From Paenibacillus sp. FSL H7-0737 (GTDB lineage: Bacteria > Bacillota > Bacilli > Paenibacillales > Paenibacillaceae), in contig NZ_CP009279.1 of NCBI RefSeq assembly GCF_000758545.1, positions 3,596,001 through 3,660,000 on the forward strand: a stretch of 64,000 nucleotides of DNA. The letters run 5' to 3'. Both the position numbers and the translations under genes were made by a program. The notes beneath the pieces were generated by a model. The model saw only the letters and a list, made by a program, of their open reading frames with translations, was not told the origin of the DNA and searched no databases. Below, in pieces: positions 34,389 through 43,630 of the stretch. Every line of letters starts with the position of its first letter. Positions within the stretch are counted from its first letter, which is position 1.

Positions 34389-36169
34389 GGATTCTCCTCC
34401 TCATAGAGCGCAGGAATTCTTAAAGTGACCGTCGTCCCTTCTTCCATTTCACTCGTAAAAGACAACCCGTAATGGTCGCCGAAATATAGCTGAATGCGAT
34501 GGTTCACATTTGCGACGCCAACCCCACTGCCAATCCTGTAATCTGCCTTTTGAAGCAATAACTTGTTCATCTGCTCTGGATTCATACCAACACCATTATC
34601 AATAACCTGAATGGTAATATCGTTTTGCTCTTTTTTACCTCTAATCAGGATGTGCCCTTGCTCAGGATTATGCTTTATCCCATGATAAATCGCATTTTCA
34701 ACTAAGGGTTGAAGGACCAATTTCAATATACTGCATTCAAGAATGTCTTCATCCACTTCTATCGAATATGTGAATTTATGGCGATAGCGCATATTCTGAA
34801 TCGTTAGATAGTGTCGAATATGTTCTAATTCTCTTGCGATCGGAATCAATTCCTCGCCCTCACCAATCGTAGAACGCATCAGCTTCGATAATGATGAGGT
34901 CATTTCGACCACCTCCTCCATCTTACCGGTCTCTGCCATCCAGATGATCGAGTCTAGCGTATTGTACAAAAAGTGGGGCTTAATCTGTGCTTGTAAGGCC
35001 TTCAACTCACTCACGCGTTTCATCTCTTGCTCCATCACAATCTGACTCATCAACTCTTTAATCTTCATAATCATCAGGTTAAATGTTCGGGCAAGCTTGC
35101 CAATTTCGTTCGTGCTCTCAATTTCCACACGAATGTCGAACTCTCCGCGTTCAGCCTTTTTCATGTTTATTTCAAGATTCTTGAGTGGCTTAGTTAGTGC
35201 GTACGAAAGAAGCACAGATATAGCCATGGCAAAGATGAGACTTACTGCTCCCCACAAGGCAGCTGTACCTTGCATCTGCTGTTTGTTAGCAACCAGATCA
35301 TCTGGATAGGTCACCCCTACAATCTTCCAACCAAAGCTGGTTGTATCCACCGTGTACAGCTTCTGCTCGTTCCCTGTATTCACTGTAACCGACCCGCTTT
35401 TAATCCCAAGAACGGTTTCCAATTGCTCGAACTTGAGCTGCGAGTAGATCAGCTGCTGTTGAGGATGATAGACTAGGCTCCCTGACGGATCTACGATGAA
35501 TACATAGCCGCGTTTTCCCAATTCGATTTGTTTGCACAAATTGTTAATAACGCTGTAATTAAGATCTACAAGTAGCACACCTTGTCGATCTGCTTCCATT
35601 TCTGAAAAGGTATCTGATAGCTTTCTACTGATCGACACTACCCAACGATATTCATCCTGAAATAAGTGCTGCACATGTGAAGAGGAGACAGCCACTCCCG
35701 TCTGGTTCAAAGCTTGCAGATACCACTCTTGAGCAATCAACTCAGGAAGCGGTTTCAAAACTGCGTCCAGTCGATCCGAAACCGTTATCCCCTCTGAGCT
35801 TGCATACACTATAGAAGAAATGTCGGTGCGGGATTGGACGACAGATCGAAGATATTGGCTGGCTAACTGCTTATCTTTGACTTTTCCATCTTGTCCCGAA
35901 CTCGAACCTTTTACATATCTCTCAAGATCACTACTAGTTAATACCAAAGCAGCAATACTCTCCATGTTACTAATATAATTCTCGATGTTCAGTTTTACTT
36001 GTTCTATTAATTGTGAAGTATAGGCTACGGAATTCCCCATGACGGCAGCTGAGGAGAGTCGGTATGAAGTATAGCTCAGAACTATAGTTGTGCAGAGAAT
36101 AAGAAGGGAAAAAGAAATAGCGATATTATTATGAATACTTCGACTTCGGAAGAAGCGATGAGGTTTCAT
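34385..36169 (-). CDS. YesM-type sensor histidine kinase
   Basis: Sensor kinase of 594 residues: a first membrane helix near residues 14-32, an extracellular Cache-like region of about 260 residues, a second helix near residues 300-325, HAMP (MKKAERGEFDIRVEIES), His_kinase domain with QAQIKPHFLYNTLDSIIWM, and a C-terminal ATPase domain with DNGVGMN and GVGVANVNHRIQ. The ATG overlaps the response-regulator stop by four bases and the stop overlaps the anchored binding-protein gene. It is probably the sensor for the sugar moved by the ABC system of the same operon. Confidence 0.92.
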   Translation of the reverse strand: MKPHRFFRSRSIHNNIAISFSLLILCTTIVLSYTSYRLSSAAVMGNSVAYTSQLIEQVKLNIENYISNMESIAALVLTSSDLERYVKGSSSGQDGKVKDKQLASQYLRSVVQSRTDISSIVYASSEGITVSDRLDAVLKPLPELIAQEWYLQALNQTGVAVSSSHVQHLFQDEYRWVVSISRKLSDTFSEMEADRQGVLLVDLNYSVINNLCKQIELGKRGYVFIVDPSGSLVYHPQQQLIYSQLKFEQLETVLGIKSGSVTVNTGNEQKLYTVDTTSFGWKIVGVTYPDDLVANKQQMQGTAALWGAVSLIFAMAISVLLSYALTKPLKNLEINMKKAERGEFDIRVEIESTNEIGKLARTFNLMIMKIKELMSQIVMEQEMKRVSELKALQAQIKPHFLYNTLDSIIWMAETGKMEEVVEMTSSLSKLMRSTIGEGEELIPIARELEHIRHYLTIQNMRYRHKFTYSIEVDEDILECSILKLVLQPLVENAIYHGIKHNPEQGHILIRGKKEQNDITIQVIDNGVGMNPEQMNKLLLQKADYRIGSGVGVANVNHRIQLYFGDHYGLSFTSEMEEGTTVTLRIPALYEEENP

Positions 36170-37776
36170 AGAAGGAGATTCTCCTTCTGTCGCTGTCGAT
36201 ATTCCTTCGGTGTGATCCCAACATTACGTTTGAAAATCACACTAAAGTACTGTGGATCAGCATAGCCAACTCTAGCAGCGATGTCATAAGTCTTCAACTG
36301 TGTGACGGTAAGGAGCTCTTTAGCTTTTTCCAAACGGAGACGAGTCAAATACTCAATAAAAGTCTCTCCAGTATGCTGTTTAAAAGTCACACTGAAATAA
36401 CTGATGCTCATAAAAATATGGCTGCACAGCTGATTAAGTGAAAAGCTGTCATTACAATAATTCTCCCGAATATAAGCTTCTGCTGCCTTCATCTGAGAGG
36501 TTCTGACGGTTGTTCTTTGTTCCGATAGCTTGAGTATCAACTCATGGCAAGTTCTCTCCAAATAATTCCTAGCTTCATCTAAAGTCTTAAGGGCTGCAAC
36601 CTCAGCAAACATATTATGCGAAACAAGCTCTGTATTTGGGAATCCGATATCGACCACATAGTTCATTAGAGAGACGAGCATTTGGTAGAGGCTACTGCGG
36701 CAGTCTTCTATAGAAGAGCTATTGCTTTTTAGCTCCTGAAACCATTTTGAGAGGACTTCCGAGATCGCTGATGCTTTACCTGTCTTCAACGCGGATATGA
36801 ATTGCTTTTCCCATGAAGAGAAATGTGCTTGATCCAATCCTTTGCCGAACTCAAGATCCTGTATGGAGATAACCTTATCTATACCTAAAAGATATCGATA
36901 TTCTATGGATGAAATCGCTTCCTGGAATGATTGTGGAATTTGCTGTAAATCAGCGTATTTTCTACCGATGCCGATGGTTGCCGTCAGCTTCAAGTACTTG
37001 TTCAGGCTGGTTTGTACTTGATCTGCAAGAAGTTGTGTTGTGACTTCGATCTCTTCGGAATCCCCTGATAATATCGCAGCGAGTTTCCCATCTCTCGTCT
37101 GAAATACGACACCGCCCTGCTCCTTCTCAAGTTGCTCCTGCACAATGTTAAAAGCAGCAAAGCGCAGTAGCTCAGCATCAGAAGCAATATCCAGGCTACG
37201 ATTGTCCATTTCTATATCGATTACGATTGCAAGATTAGCCTCACCCTGCAGCTGTATATGAAAATAATTCATTTTATTCTCGATCTCGTCGTTTTTCATA
37301 CGAGTAGTAACAAGCTTCTCCAGAAAACGTTCGCGAAGCAAAGGAAAGCTCTGATTTAATTGCATACGAAGCTTAGCGATATTGGCCTTTTGTAAATGCT
37401 CTTCATCCAAATCCTGCTTCATCTTGCTTAGATATTCGGCAAACTCACGAGCATTAATTGGTTTTAACAAATATTCCGTCACCTTCAAGGTTATAGCCTG
37501 TTTAGCGTATTCGAAGTCTTCATAACCAGTTACGATAATGACCTTCATGTCCCGGTATCGTTCCATTACAGCTTTAGCCAATCCTAGTCCATCCATAAAG
37601 GGCATGCAAATATCTGTAATAATCACATCCGGTCGATACTGCTCGACTGCATCAAGGGCATCTCTGCCGTTATCGAAATCTCCAACAAGTTCAAAACCAT
37701 GATTATTCCATGCTATCTTCTGTTTAATCCCCTCACGAACCTCGTCTTCATCATCAACTAGAATAATCTTATACAT
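36166..37776 (-). CDS. YesN-type response regulator with AraC DNA-binding domain
   Basis: Regulator of 536 residues. Receiver domain with phosphoacceptor D55 in VIITDICMPFMDG and conserved K near TEYLLKP, a middle region, and two AraC HTHs in the last 105 residues (SLNQLCSHIFMSISYFSVTFKQHTG and TYDIAARVGYADPQYFSVIFKR). The ATG follows GAGGAGGTG by three to four bases. It would activate the ABC operon when the partner kinase is stimulated. Confidence 0.93.
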   Translation of the reverse strand: MYKIILVDDEDEVREGIKQKIAWNNHGFELVGDFDNGRDALDAVEQYRPDVIITDICMPFMDGLGLAKAVMERYRDMKVIIVTGYEDFEYAKQAITLKVTEYLLKPINAREFAEYLSKMKQDLDEEHLQKANIAKLRMQLNQSFPLLRERFLEKLVTTRMKNDEIENKMNYFHIQLQGEANLAIVIDIEMDNRSLDIASDAELLRFAAFNIVQEQLEKEQGGVVFQTRDGKLAAILSGDSEEIEVTTQLLADQVQTSLNKYLKLTATIGIGRKYADLQQIPQSFQEAISSIEYRYLLGIDKVISIQDLEFGKGLDQAHFSSWEKQFISALKTGKASAISEVLSKWFQELKSNSSSIEDCRSSLYQMLVSLMNYVVDIGFPNTELVSHNMFAEVAALKTLDEARNYLERTCHELILKLSEQRTTVRTSQMKAAEAYIRENYCNDSFSLNQLCSHIFMSISYFSVTFKQHTGETFIEYLTRLRLEKAKELLTVTQLKTYDIAARVGYADPQYFSVIFKRNVGITPKEYRQRQKENLLL

Positions 37777-37844
37777 CCAACACCTCCTCAGCTATTGACT
37801 CATCGAGTACATGTAATGTAAATGTTTACCTTTTGGGATAAGCA

Positions 37845-37879
37845 TAATAGAGGTTGCCTTCTTGAGGCAACCTCTATTA
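37845..37879 (-). other. Strong intercistronic hairpin, 14-bp stem
   Basis: Perfect stem TAATAGAGGTTGCC / GGCAACCTCTATTA with a seven-base loop, ten bases after the binding-protein stop and without a U-tract. It lies between transporter genes and the regulatory genes, so partial termination or message stabilisation may set the ratio of transporter to sensor. A palindrome GTAAA-TG-TTTAC is at 37818-37829. Confidence 0.6.
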
Positions 37880-37889
37880 TTAATCTCTT

Positions 37890-38870
37890 CTATTCGTACA
37901 GCAGAGGTTTGATCTCATCGGAATCTATATTGTTCTTATCGTACCAGTGAAACCCGGTATCAATATTCTTTTCTACGGTTTCCCCTTTAATCGCCTGCAC
38001 AGCTGCCTTCACCGCTTGATACCCAATACCAATGGGGTCCTGTGTAACAGCGCCAGCTACAACACCACTACGAATAGCATCCATTAACTGTTTACCGGAG
38101 TCAAAGCCGATAACTACAATCTTACCACCCATCTGTAATTCATTTACTGCATTAGCTACTCCTACTGCAGATCCTTCGTTTGAGCCATAGATTCCATTAA
38201 GGTCCGGATTGGCTTGCATCATCGCTTTTGCAAGATCCGTGGACTTCAACTGATCTCCACCGCCATATTGCGGCTCTAACACTTCAATATCTGGATATTT
38301 CGCTTTCATTTGTTCTAAGAAGCCATCACGACGCTGTTGACCTGTACTGCTTGTTTGGTCATGTACAACTAAACCTACTTTACCCTTTTTGCCGATCAAC
38401 TCAGCCATTTTATCAGCTGCCAAAGCTGCTGCCGCTTTATTGTCAGTCGCTGCGGTTGCTACAGGAATGTCGCTATCTACACCAGAGTCAAAGCCAATGA
38501 TTGGAATATTGTTTTCCTTTGCCTTTTCCAGATATGGAATCGCTGCTTTGCTATCGAGAGCTGCTAACGCGATTGCTGCTGGTTTCTTATCTAGCGCCGT
38601 CTGCAGCATTTCAATTTGTTTATCTACCTGACTCTCGTTTTCAGGTCCTTCAAACGTAATCTCGACATTAAACTCCTTGGCAGCCTTCTCGGCTCCTTGC
38701 TTCACCGCTTGCCAGAATTGATGCTGGAAGCCTTTTGAAATGACAGGGATATATGGTTTGTCTGAACCGGATGCACTCTTCTTACTATCACTGTTGTTAC
38801 AAGCACCAAGTAAGGTAGTAGCCAGTAACAAACTGGCAAGCATGATAATCCCTCTTCGACGTTGTTTCAT
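37890..38870 (-). CDS. Ribose-type ABC transporter substrate-binding lipoprotein
   Basis: Lipoprotein of 326 residues with lipobox LLGAC (Cys about 24). Peripla_BP_4 fold motifs are visible: VISKGFQHQFWQAVKQGAEKAAKEF, IIGFDSGVDSD, GSNEGSAVG and VIGFDSGKQLMDAI. It binds the sugar and delivers it to the permease encoded just upstream. The exact sugar (ribose, xylose, galactose or another) cannot be told. Belongs to the ATPase-permease-binding protein trio. Confidence 0.92.
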   Translation of the reverse strand: MKQRRRGIIMLASLLLATTLLGACNNSDSKKSASGSDKPYIPVISKGFQHQFWQAVKQGAEKAAKEFNVEITFEGPENESQVDKQIEMLQTALDKKPAAIALAALDSKAAIPYLEKAKENNIPIIGFDSGVDSDIPVATAATDNKAAAALAADKMAELIGKKGKVGLVVHDQTSSTGQQRRDGFLEQMKAKYPDIEVLEPQYGGGDQLKSTDLAKAMMQANPDLNGIYGSNEGSAVGVANAVNELQMGGKIVVIGFDSGKQLMDAIRSGVVAGAVTQDPIGIGYQAVKAAVQAIKGETVEKNIDTGFHWYDKNNIDSDEIKPLLYE

Positions 38871-38930
38871 TTAAATCTTCCCCCTCGTCATTTGCTTTGT
38901 ATATCACTCCGTATGGAGCTAATACCTCGT

Positions 38931-39923
38931 TCATTGCTTCCGTCTGCGAAGAATATCAGCATACACTGCTATGATGATTACAACACCAACAATGACTGTC
39001 CGCCATTCCTGAGCAACGGACATAATCTGTAAGCCATTCGTCAGTACACTCATAATCAGTGCACCAATAATTGTACCTAGAATAGAACCTATGCCCCCGC
39101 TTAAAGATGTGCCTCCAATGACGACAGCCGCTATAGCTTCAAGTTCATAACCAGTGCCAAGTGATGGTTGGGCTGAATTTAGACGTGATGCCATCAGGAT
39201 ACCAGCGATTCCGCTGAAAATCCCTGTGATGGTATAGATCACAATCTTCCATTTGACCGTATTCACACCTGATAAGCGAGTTGCTTCTTCATTGCTACCA
39301 AGTGCAAAGTTATAGCGTCCAATAATGGTCTTCGATAAGATGATGCTTGCGATAACACCGAGCAATAGGAAGATTACGATGGTGTTAGGAATGCCTGGGA
39401 TCATCTTGCCCATTGCAATCTTGGCAAAAATCGGATCATCATTGAAATAAATCGGCTTGGCACCCGTTATGACAAGTGATAATCCTTTAGTTACCATCAT
39501 GATCGCCAGAGTAGCAATGAAAGGAGGAATATTCATTTTCGCCACCATTAAACCACTTATAAAGCCGCAAAGTGCACCAGCTAGAATCCCGCCTACAATT
39601 CCGAGTGGAACAGGTAGACCCCAGAATGTAATGATGACGCCAACCATCACCGAGGAGAAGGTCATCACAGTACCCAAAGCAAGGTCGATCCCACCCGTAA
39701 TAATTACAAAGGTTGCGCCCAGCGCTAATACTCCAATTACAGCTGTCGAGACGAGGATTCCAACTAGGTTAGAAAACTGAAAAAAGTTACTTGATGCTAC
39801 GGAAAATACGATGACCAGAATGATCAAACTTGCGAATGCTAGTAATTTTTGTTTAAACCCTGATTGCGCCCCGGTTTGCTTCGAGCTGATAGGCTGGCTA
39901 ATCCCTTTATCTGCGATCTTCAT
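38931..39923 (-). CDS. Ribose-type ABC transporter permease (RbsC/BPD_transp_2)
   Basis: Membrane permease of 330 residues with about ten predicted helices. The family signatures GATFVIITGGIDLALG and GTSLSGGIGSILGTIIGALIM are visible. It receives the sugar from the lipoprotein encoded next and works with the double ATPase encoded before it. Gap to the ATPase gene is 32 bases. Confidence 0.93.
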   Translation of the reverse strand: MKIADKGISQPISSKQTGAQSGFKQKLLAFASLIILVIVFSVASSNFFQFSNLVGILVSTAVIGVLALGATFVIITGGIDLALGTVMTFSSVMVGVIITFWGLPVPLGIVGGILAGALCGFISGLMVAKMNIPPFIATLAIMMVTKGLSLVITGAKPIYFNDDPIFAKIAMGKMIPGIPNTIVIFLLLGVIASIILSKTIIGRYNFALGSNEEATRLSGVNTVKWKIVIYTITGIFSGIAGILMASRLNSAQPSLGTGYELEAIAAVVIGGTSLSGGIGSILGTIIGALIMSVLTNGLQIMSVAQEWRTVIVGVVIIIAVYADILRRRKQ

Positions 39924-39955
39924 GACCTTGACACCTCCGATAAACTCTTGAACGA

Positions 39956-41455
39956 TTATGAACGCATCGTCGCATATTTCATTATCGCTTCTTGCGATGC
40001 TTCTTCTGCGAGTAGTTCACCAGTTATACGTCCTTCACACATGACAATAATGCGATGGCTCATTCTTAGAATCTCTGGGAGATCTGAAGAGACTATAATG
40101 ATCGCTTTTCCCTCACCTGCTAGCTGATCAAGCAACTTATAGATCTCACTTTTCGCTCCTACATCAATACCACGTGTTGGCTCGTCGAAGATTAACACAT
40201 CGCAATCTCTCGTTAACCATTTCCCGATAACTACTTTTTGCTGATTCCCACCGGATAAGAATTTGACTTTTTGACTTACACTTGGAGTCTTGGTCGCTAG
40301 TGCTTCCGCATGCTGCTCCGCGGACTTTCGTATCTCCCGATCCCTCATCCATCCGAATGCATTACGGAATTTATAGAAGGAAGCAATCGCATTATTCATG
40401 CTAATGTCCATATCTACAAGCAGCCCGTAGCGTTTGCGATCTTCGGACAAATAGCCAATTCCATGCTGCACGGCTTGGTGAGGCTGTTTTATACGAACCG
40501 TATTTCCATGCAGCTTAATCTCACCCTTATCGATAGGATCAGCCCCAAATACGGCACGAACAACCTCAGTACGTCCAGCGCCCATTAATCCAGCGAAGCC
40601 CAGAATCTCACCTTTATTCAAATGAAAGCTGATATCCTTCAACATTTGCCCACTGGATAAGTTTCGAACCTCTAGTACGACTTGCTCTGTCTGTAACGAA
40701 AGCGTTGGCTTCGACGTTTGATACAGTTCACGACCAACCATCATGCTAATAATCTGATCAATGGTTATTGAATCCGTCCGAACAGTATCCACGTAACAAC
40801 CATCCCGCATGACTGTAATGCGGTCTGTGATCCGTTTCAACTCATCCATGCGGTGAGAGATGTATATAATACCTACACCTTTTTCTCGTAATTGCTCGAT
40901 CATACGGAATAACTCGTTAATTTCCGTATCTGTCAACGCTGCAGTTGGTTCATCCATGATCAGTACCTCCGCATTGAAGGACAAAGCTTTGGCGATTTCA
41001 ACCATTTGCTGATTAGCAACTGTCAGATCTGAGACCAAAGTCTTCGGATCTAGTTTTAGATTCATCTGATCAAACAGTTCCTGCACCTTACGATTTAGCT
41101 CCAGATCATCAACGAACCATTTCAGTGCCTTGCGCGGCTCACGACCAATAAATATATTTTGGGCCACTGTAAGATGCGGCATTAGATTTAGTTCCTGATG
41201 AATGATACTAATCCCGAGTTCCTGCGCAGCGCGAGTATTGGCAATCTCCACCTCAGATCCTTTGTACCACATCTGACCCGCATCCTTGGAATAGACTCCT
41301 GTTGCAATCTTCATTAAGGTAGACTTTCCTGCGCCATTTTCACCGACTAAGGCATGCACTTCCCCACGCTTCAGCTCAAATTGACATTGATTCAATGCAT
41401 GAACACCAGGAAAAAATTTATCAATCCCCGCCATTCGTAGTAATACTTCGTCCAT
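39956..41455 (-). CDS. Ribose-type ABC transporter ATPase (RbsA/MglA), two ATPase domains
   Basis: ATPase of 499 residues with two nucleotide-binding domains. First: Walker [10 protein letters not shown], Walker [14 protein letters not shown]; second: Walker [24 protein letters not shown], with signature [10 protein letters not shown]. As in RbsA, the second Walker A is degenerate ([10 protein letters not shown]). It energises sugar uptake. First gene of the operon, with the cre and promoter upstream. Confidence 0.93.
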   Translation of the reverse strand: MDEVLLRMAGIDKFFPGVHALNQCQFELKRGEVHALVGENGAGKSTLMKIATGVYSKDAGQMWYKGSEVEIANTRAAQELGISIIHQELNLMPHLTVAQNIFIGREPRKALKWFVDDLELNRKVQELFDQMNLKLDPKTLVSDLTVANQQMVEIAKALSFNAEVLIMDEPTAALTDTEINELFRMIEQLREKGVGIIYISHRMDELKRITDRITVMRDGCYVDTVRTDSITIDQIISMMVGRELYQTSKPTLSLQTEQVVLEVRNLSSGQMLKDISFHLNKGEILGFAGLMGAGRTEVVRAVFGADPIDKGEIKLHGNTVRIKQPHQAVQHGIGYLSEDRKRYGLLVDMDISMNNAIASFYKFRNAFGWMRDREIRKSAEQHAEALATKTPSVSQKVKFLSGGNQQKVVIGKWLTRDCDVLIFDEPTRGIDVGAKSEIYKLLDQLAGEGKAIIIVSSDLPEILRMSHRIIVMCEGRITGELLAEEASQEAIMKYATMRS

Positions 41456-41496
41456 TTCATATCCACCTCAAATCCTTTATGAATGCCTTTTTGTAA

Positions 41497-41510
41497 AGTA
41501 ATCGCTTTCA
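41497..41510 (-). promoter_or_regulatory. cre site downstream of the rbsA-type promoter
   Basis: Minus-strand TTGAAAGCGATTACTT (core at 41497-41510) matches 15 of 16 positions of the cre consensus. It lies about 12-25 bases after the predicted transcription start, a roadblock position for CcpA. Confidence 0.75.
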
Positions 41511-41528
41511 AATGTTGAATGTAAAATT

Positions 41529-41557
41529 ATTGTATTACCTATAAGTTTCTAATGTAA
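41529..41557 (-). promoter_or_regulatory. Sigma-A promoter of the ribose-type ABC operon
   Basis: Minus-strand TTACAT (41552-41557), 17-base spacer, TACAAT (41529-41534). The predicted start is near 41522. Confidence 0.65.
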
Positions 41558-41606
41558 TGGAATATTCTCCGTAAAAAAGTTTAAAATTTTATGTTTTGAA
41601 GCAAGC

Positions 41607-41647
41607 AAAAAAGACTACACCGTCCTTTTACGGACAAAGTAGCCTTT
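41607..41647 (-). terminator. Terminator of the methyltransferase gene
   Basis: Minus-strand stem AAGGCTAC / GTAGTCTT, inner GTCC / GGAC, followed by UUUUUUG, 50 bases past the stop codon. It separates the methyltransferase/EamA operon from the sugar operon. Confidence 0.75.
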
Positions 41648-41696
41648 AGATTAGCTCATATGTGTATAACAGTTGTAATCCTTACATTCGAATAGC

Positions 41697-42542
41697 CTAC
41701 AGGTTCTGACCCTTTCCAGCCACCAAGGTGAATGTCTTTGGTATTCCTTTATCATAAACATCCGAGGATAGATTGGGTTCTTCGATCAATTGGCGGATCA
41801 CAAGCCCGGAACTGGCAGCAGCTGTTACAATTTCTCCAAGCGTCCAGCGGCGCCAATATACAACGCTATGTTCCTGTTCGTCTATTGGTTTGCCTGTGGA
41901 AGGCAAATACTTAGAGTACGAGACCTTTTTTTCTTCCAATGTCGTATCGAAATAGTCCCCGCTAACTTTGTGCTTACGAACCTTCGCTGTAGAACCCTTA
42001 GAGGATATCAGCTTAGTTGTCACAGGATGGAAATCACGTAGAACAAAAATCCCACCAGGAGAAAGTAAATGGCGGACGGTTTCCATAAACGGTGCTAGGT
42101 CGGTAAAGTAGTGTACAATTCCTAATTCAGCAAATACGATATCATATGAACCATCGAGCACGTGATCTGGCAGCTTAAGAACATCCGATACGATATAGTT
42201 AAGCTGAACACCTGCTTCTTGTGCGAGATCAGCTGCATAACGCGCATTAGCTTCTGAGAAGTCAGCAACAGTAAGGTCTGCTCCAAGTAATGACAGCGCG
42301 ACTGCCTTCATTCCGTTTGATCCCATGAGATTCATCATCTTTTTACCCTGTACATCTCCAAAATAAGAAGAGAGCGGGTACAGCTTAGCACTTGGTTCCT
42401 TGATTAACTTGGCTGCAGCCTCAGACGGTGTACCAAATCGAGCAACCCAAGCTGTGTACGTGTCTTCGTTCCATAGTTCCTCACTCGTTGGCGCAGTGCC
42501 TTTTCCAGGATGCAGTTCTAAATTTTGATCTTGTTCTTCCAT
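41697..42542 (-). CDS. Class I SAM-dependent methyltransferase
   Basis: Methyltransferase of 281 residues. SAM-binding motif I is MMNLMGSNGMKAVALSLLG with the acidic residue in TVADFSEANA, then IVSDVLKLPD and a Gly-rich LSPGGIFVLRDFHPV. I start at ATG 42542 where AAGGGG lies nine bases upstream; a longer reading to 42677 overlaps the transporter gene. It follows the EamA transporter gene by 32 bases and probably shares its transcript. Substrate unknown. Confidence 0.85.
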   Translation of the reverse strand: MEEQDQNLELHPGKGTAPTSEELWNEDTYTAWVARFGTPSEAAAKLIKEPSAKLYPLSSYFGDVQGKKMMNLMGSNGMKAVALSLLGADLTVADFSEANARYAADLAQEAGVQLNYIVSDVLKLPDHVLDGSYDIVFAELGIVHYFTDLAPFMETVRHLLSPGGIFVLRDFHPVTTKLISSKGSTAKVRKHKVSGDYFDTTLEEKKVSYSKYLPSTGKPIDEQEHSVVYWRRWTLGEIVTAAASSGLVIRQLIEEPNLSSDVYDKGIPKTFTLVAGKGQNL

Positions 42543-42574
42543 ACCTTGCGACCCCTTTATGATTAAAATATCTG

Positions 42575-43489
42575 TTATGAAGCATTCTGAATGGCATCTG
42601 CCACCTGAATCGTTTTCTTTCTTCCAGCGTACAAATATACACCCAGTCCAAACATAACCAAAAGTCCACCTGCCCATTGTAGCGCAGTTAATTGTTCACC
42701 TAATAGCAGATAAGCAAGGATACTAGCCCCCACTGGTTCTCCTAAGATGTTCATAGATACCGTAGTTGCGGATACATACTGAAGCAGCCAATTAAATAAA
42801 ATATGACCAAACACCGTAGGAACAACTGCTAGCAATAGGAAAATCCCCCACTCATTCGCAGGATAATTAAAAAAGGAAATCCCCATGAACAGATTGTAAA
42901 TGGCAAACACACCAGCCGCTGATAAGAAAACTATCAAGCTGTACAGGTATGAGGGCATGCGCACTACAAGCTTTTGACCGATAAGCATATGCACAGCTAC
43001 CGCTACTGTTCCTCCAACCGATAACAAATCACCTTTAAGATTATCTGCAGAGATACCAATATCTCCCCAGCCGATAAACACTACTCCGCCAATAGCAATA
43101 CTCAGCCCCAGAATAGCAGACACAGCCGTTTTTTCCTTATACAAAAAATAAACGCCCAGCATAATAAACACTGGCTCCAGCGCCATGATCATCGTTGAAC
43201 TAGCTACCGAAGTATACTTCAAAGAGCCCATCCAAAGCAAAAAATGTAGAGCTAGCATAGTGCCTGAGAGCACTAGCATGATCCAGTCTTTTTTACGAAG
43301 AGCGAACGCTGCTCCGCTGTATGGTTTTGCAAAAGGCAACATCAGCAGCGAGGTGAACAACAGCCGATACATTCCTTGTATAGATGCTGGCGCTGCAGAC
43401 CACTTAATAAAAATGGCGGAAAAAGAGATGGCCACAATCCCAATCAACATTAAAATCGGAATAGGAAGTGGCGGTTTTTTAAGCTTCAC
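42575..43489 (-). CDS. EamA/DMT family transporter
   Basis: Membrane exporter of 304 residues with ten predicted helices in two EamA repeats; the second shows MNILGEPVGASILAYLLLGEQLT, the usual motif of this family. The start is GTG 43489 with AAAGGA about ten bases upstream. Members export metabolites or drugs; the paired methyltransferase hints that the exported compound might be methylated, which is speculative. Confidence 0.85.
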   Translation of the reverse strand: MKLKKPPLPIPILMLIGIVAISFSAIFIKWSAAPASIQGMYRLLFTSLLMLPFAKPYSGAAFALRKKDWIMLVLSGTMLALHFLLWMGSLKYTSVASSTMIMALEPVFIMLGVYFLYKEKTAVSAILGLSIAIGGVVFIGWGDIGISADNLKGDLLSVGGTVAVAVHMLIGQKLVVRMPSYLYSLIVFLSAAGVFAIYNLFMGISFFNYPANEWGIFLLLAVVPTVFGHILFNWLLQYVSATTVSMNILGEPVGASILAYLLLGEQLTALQWAGGLLVMFGLGVYLYAGRKKTIQVADAIQNAS

Positions 43490-43578
43490 ATGGTACGCGT
43501 CCTTTCACTATCTTAAGTCACTTATGTTAATTTAACGCAGACCGTGAAAAAATGCATCTATTTTCATTAGATTTCACT

Positions 43579-43622
43579 AAAAAAAGCATAAGCAATGTCA
43601 TTTCTGACGAGAGCTCATGCTT
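43579..43622 (-). terminator. Terminator of the alcohol dehydrogenase gene
   Basis: Minus-strand stem AAGCATGAGC / GCTTATGCTT followed by a run of U residues, just after the stop codon at 43631. Confidence 0.7.
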
Positions 43623-43630
43623 CTTAAAGG

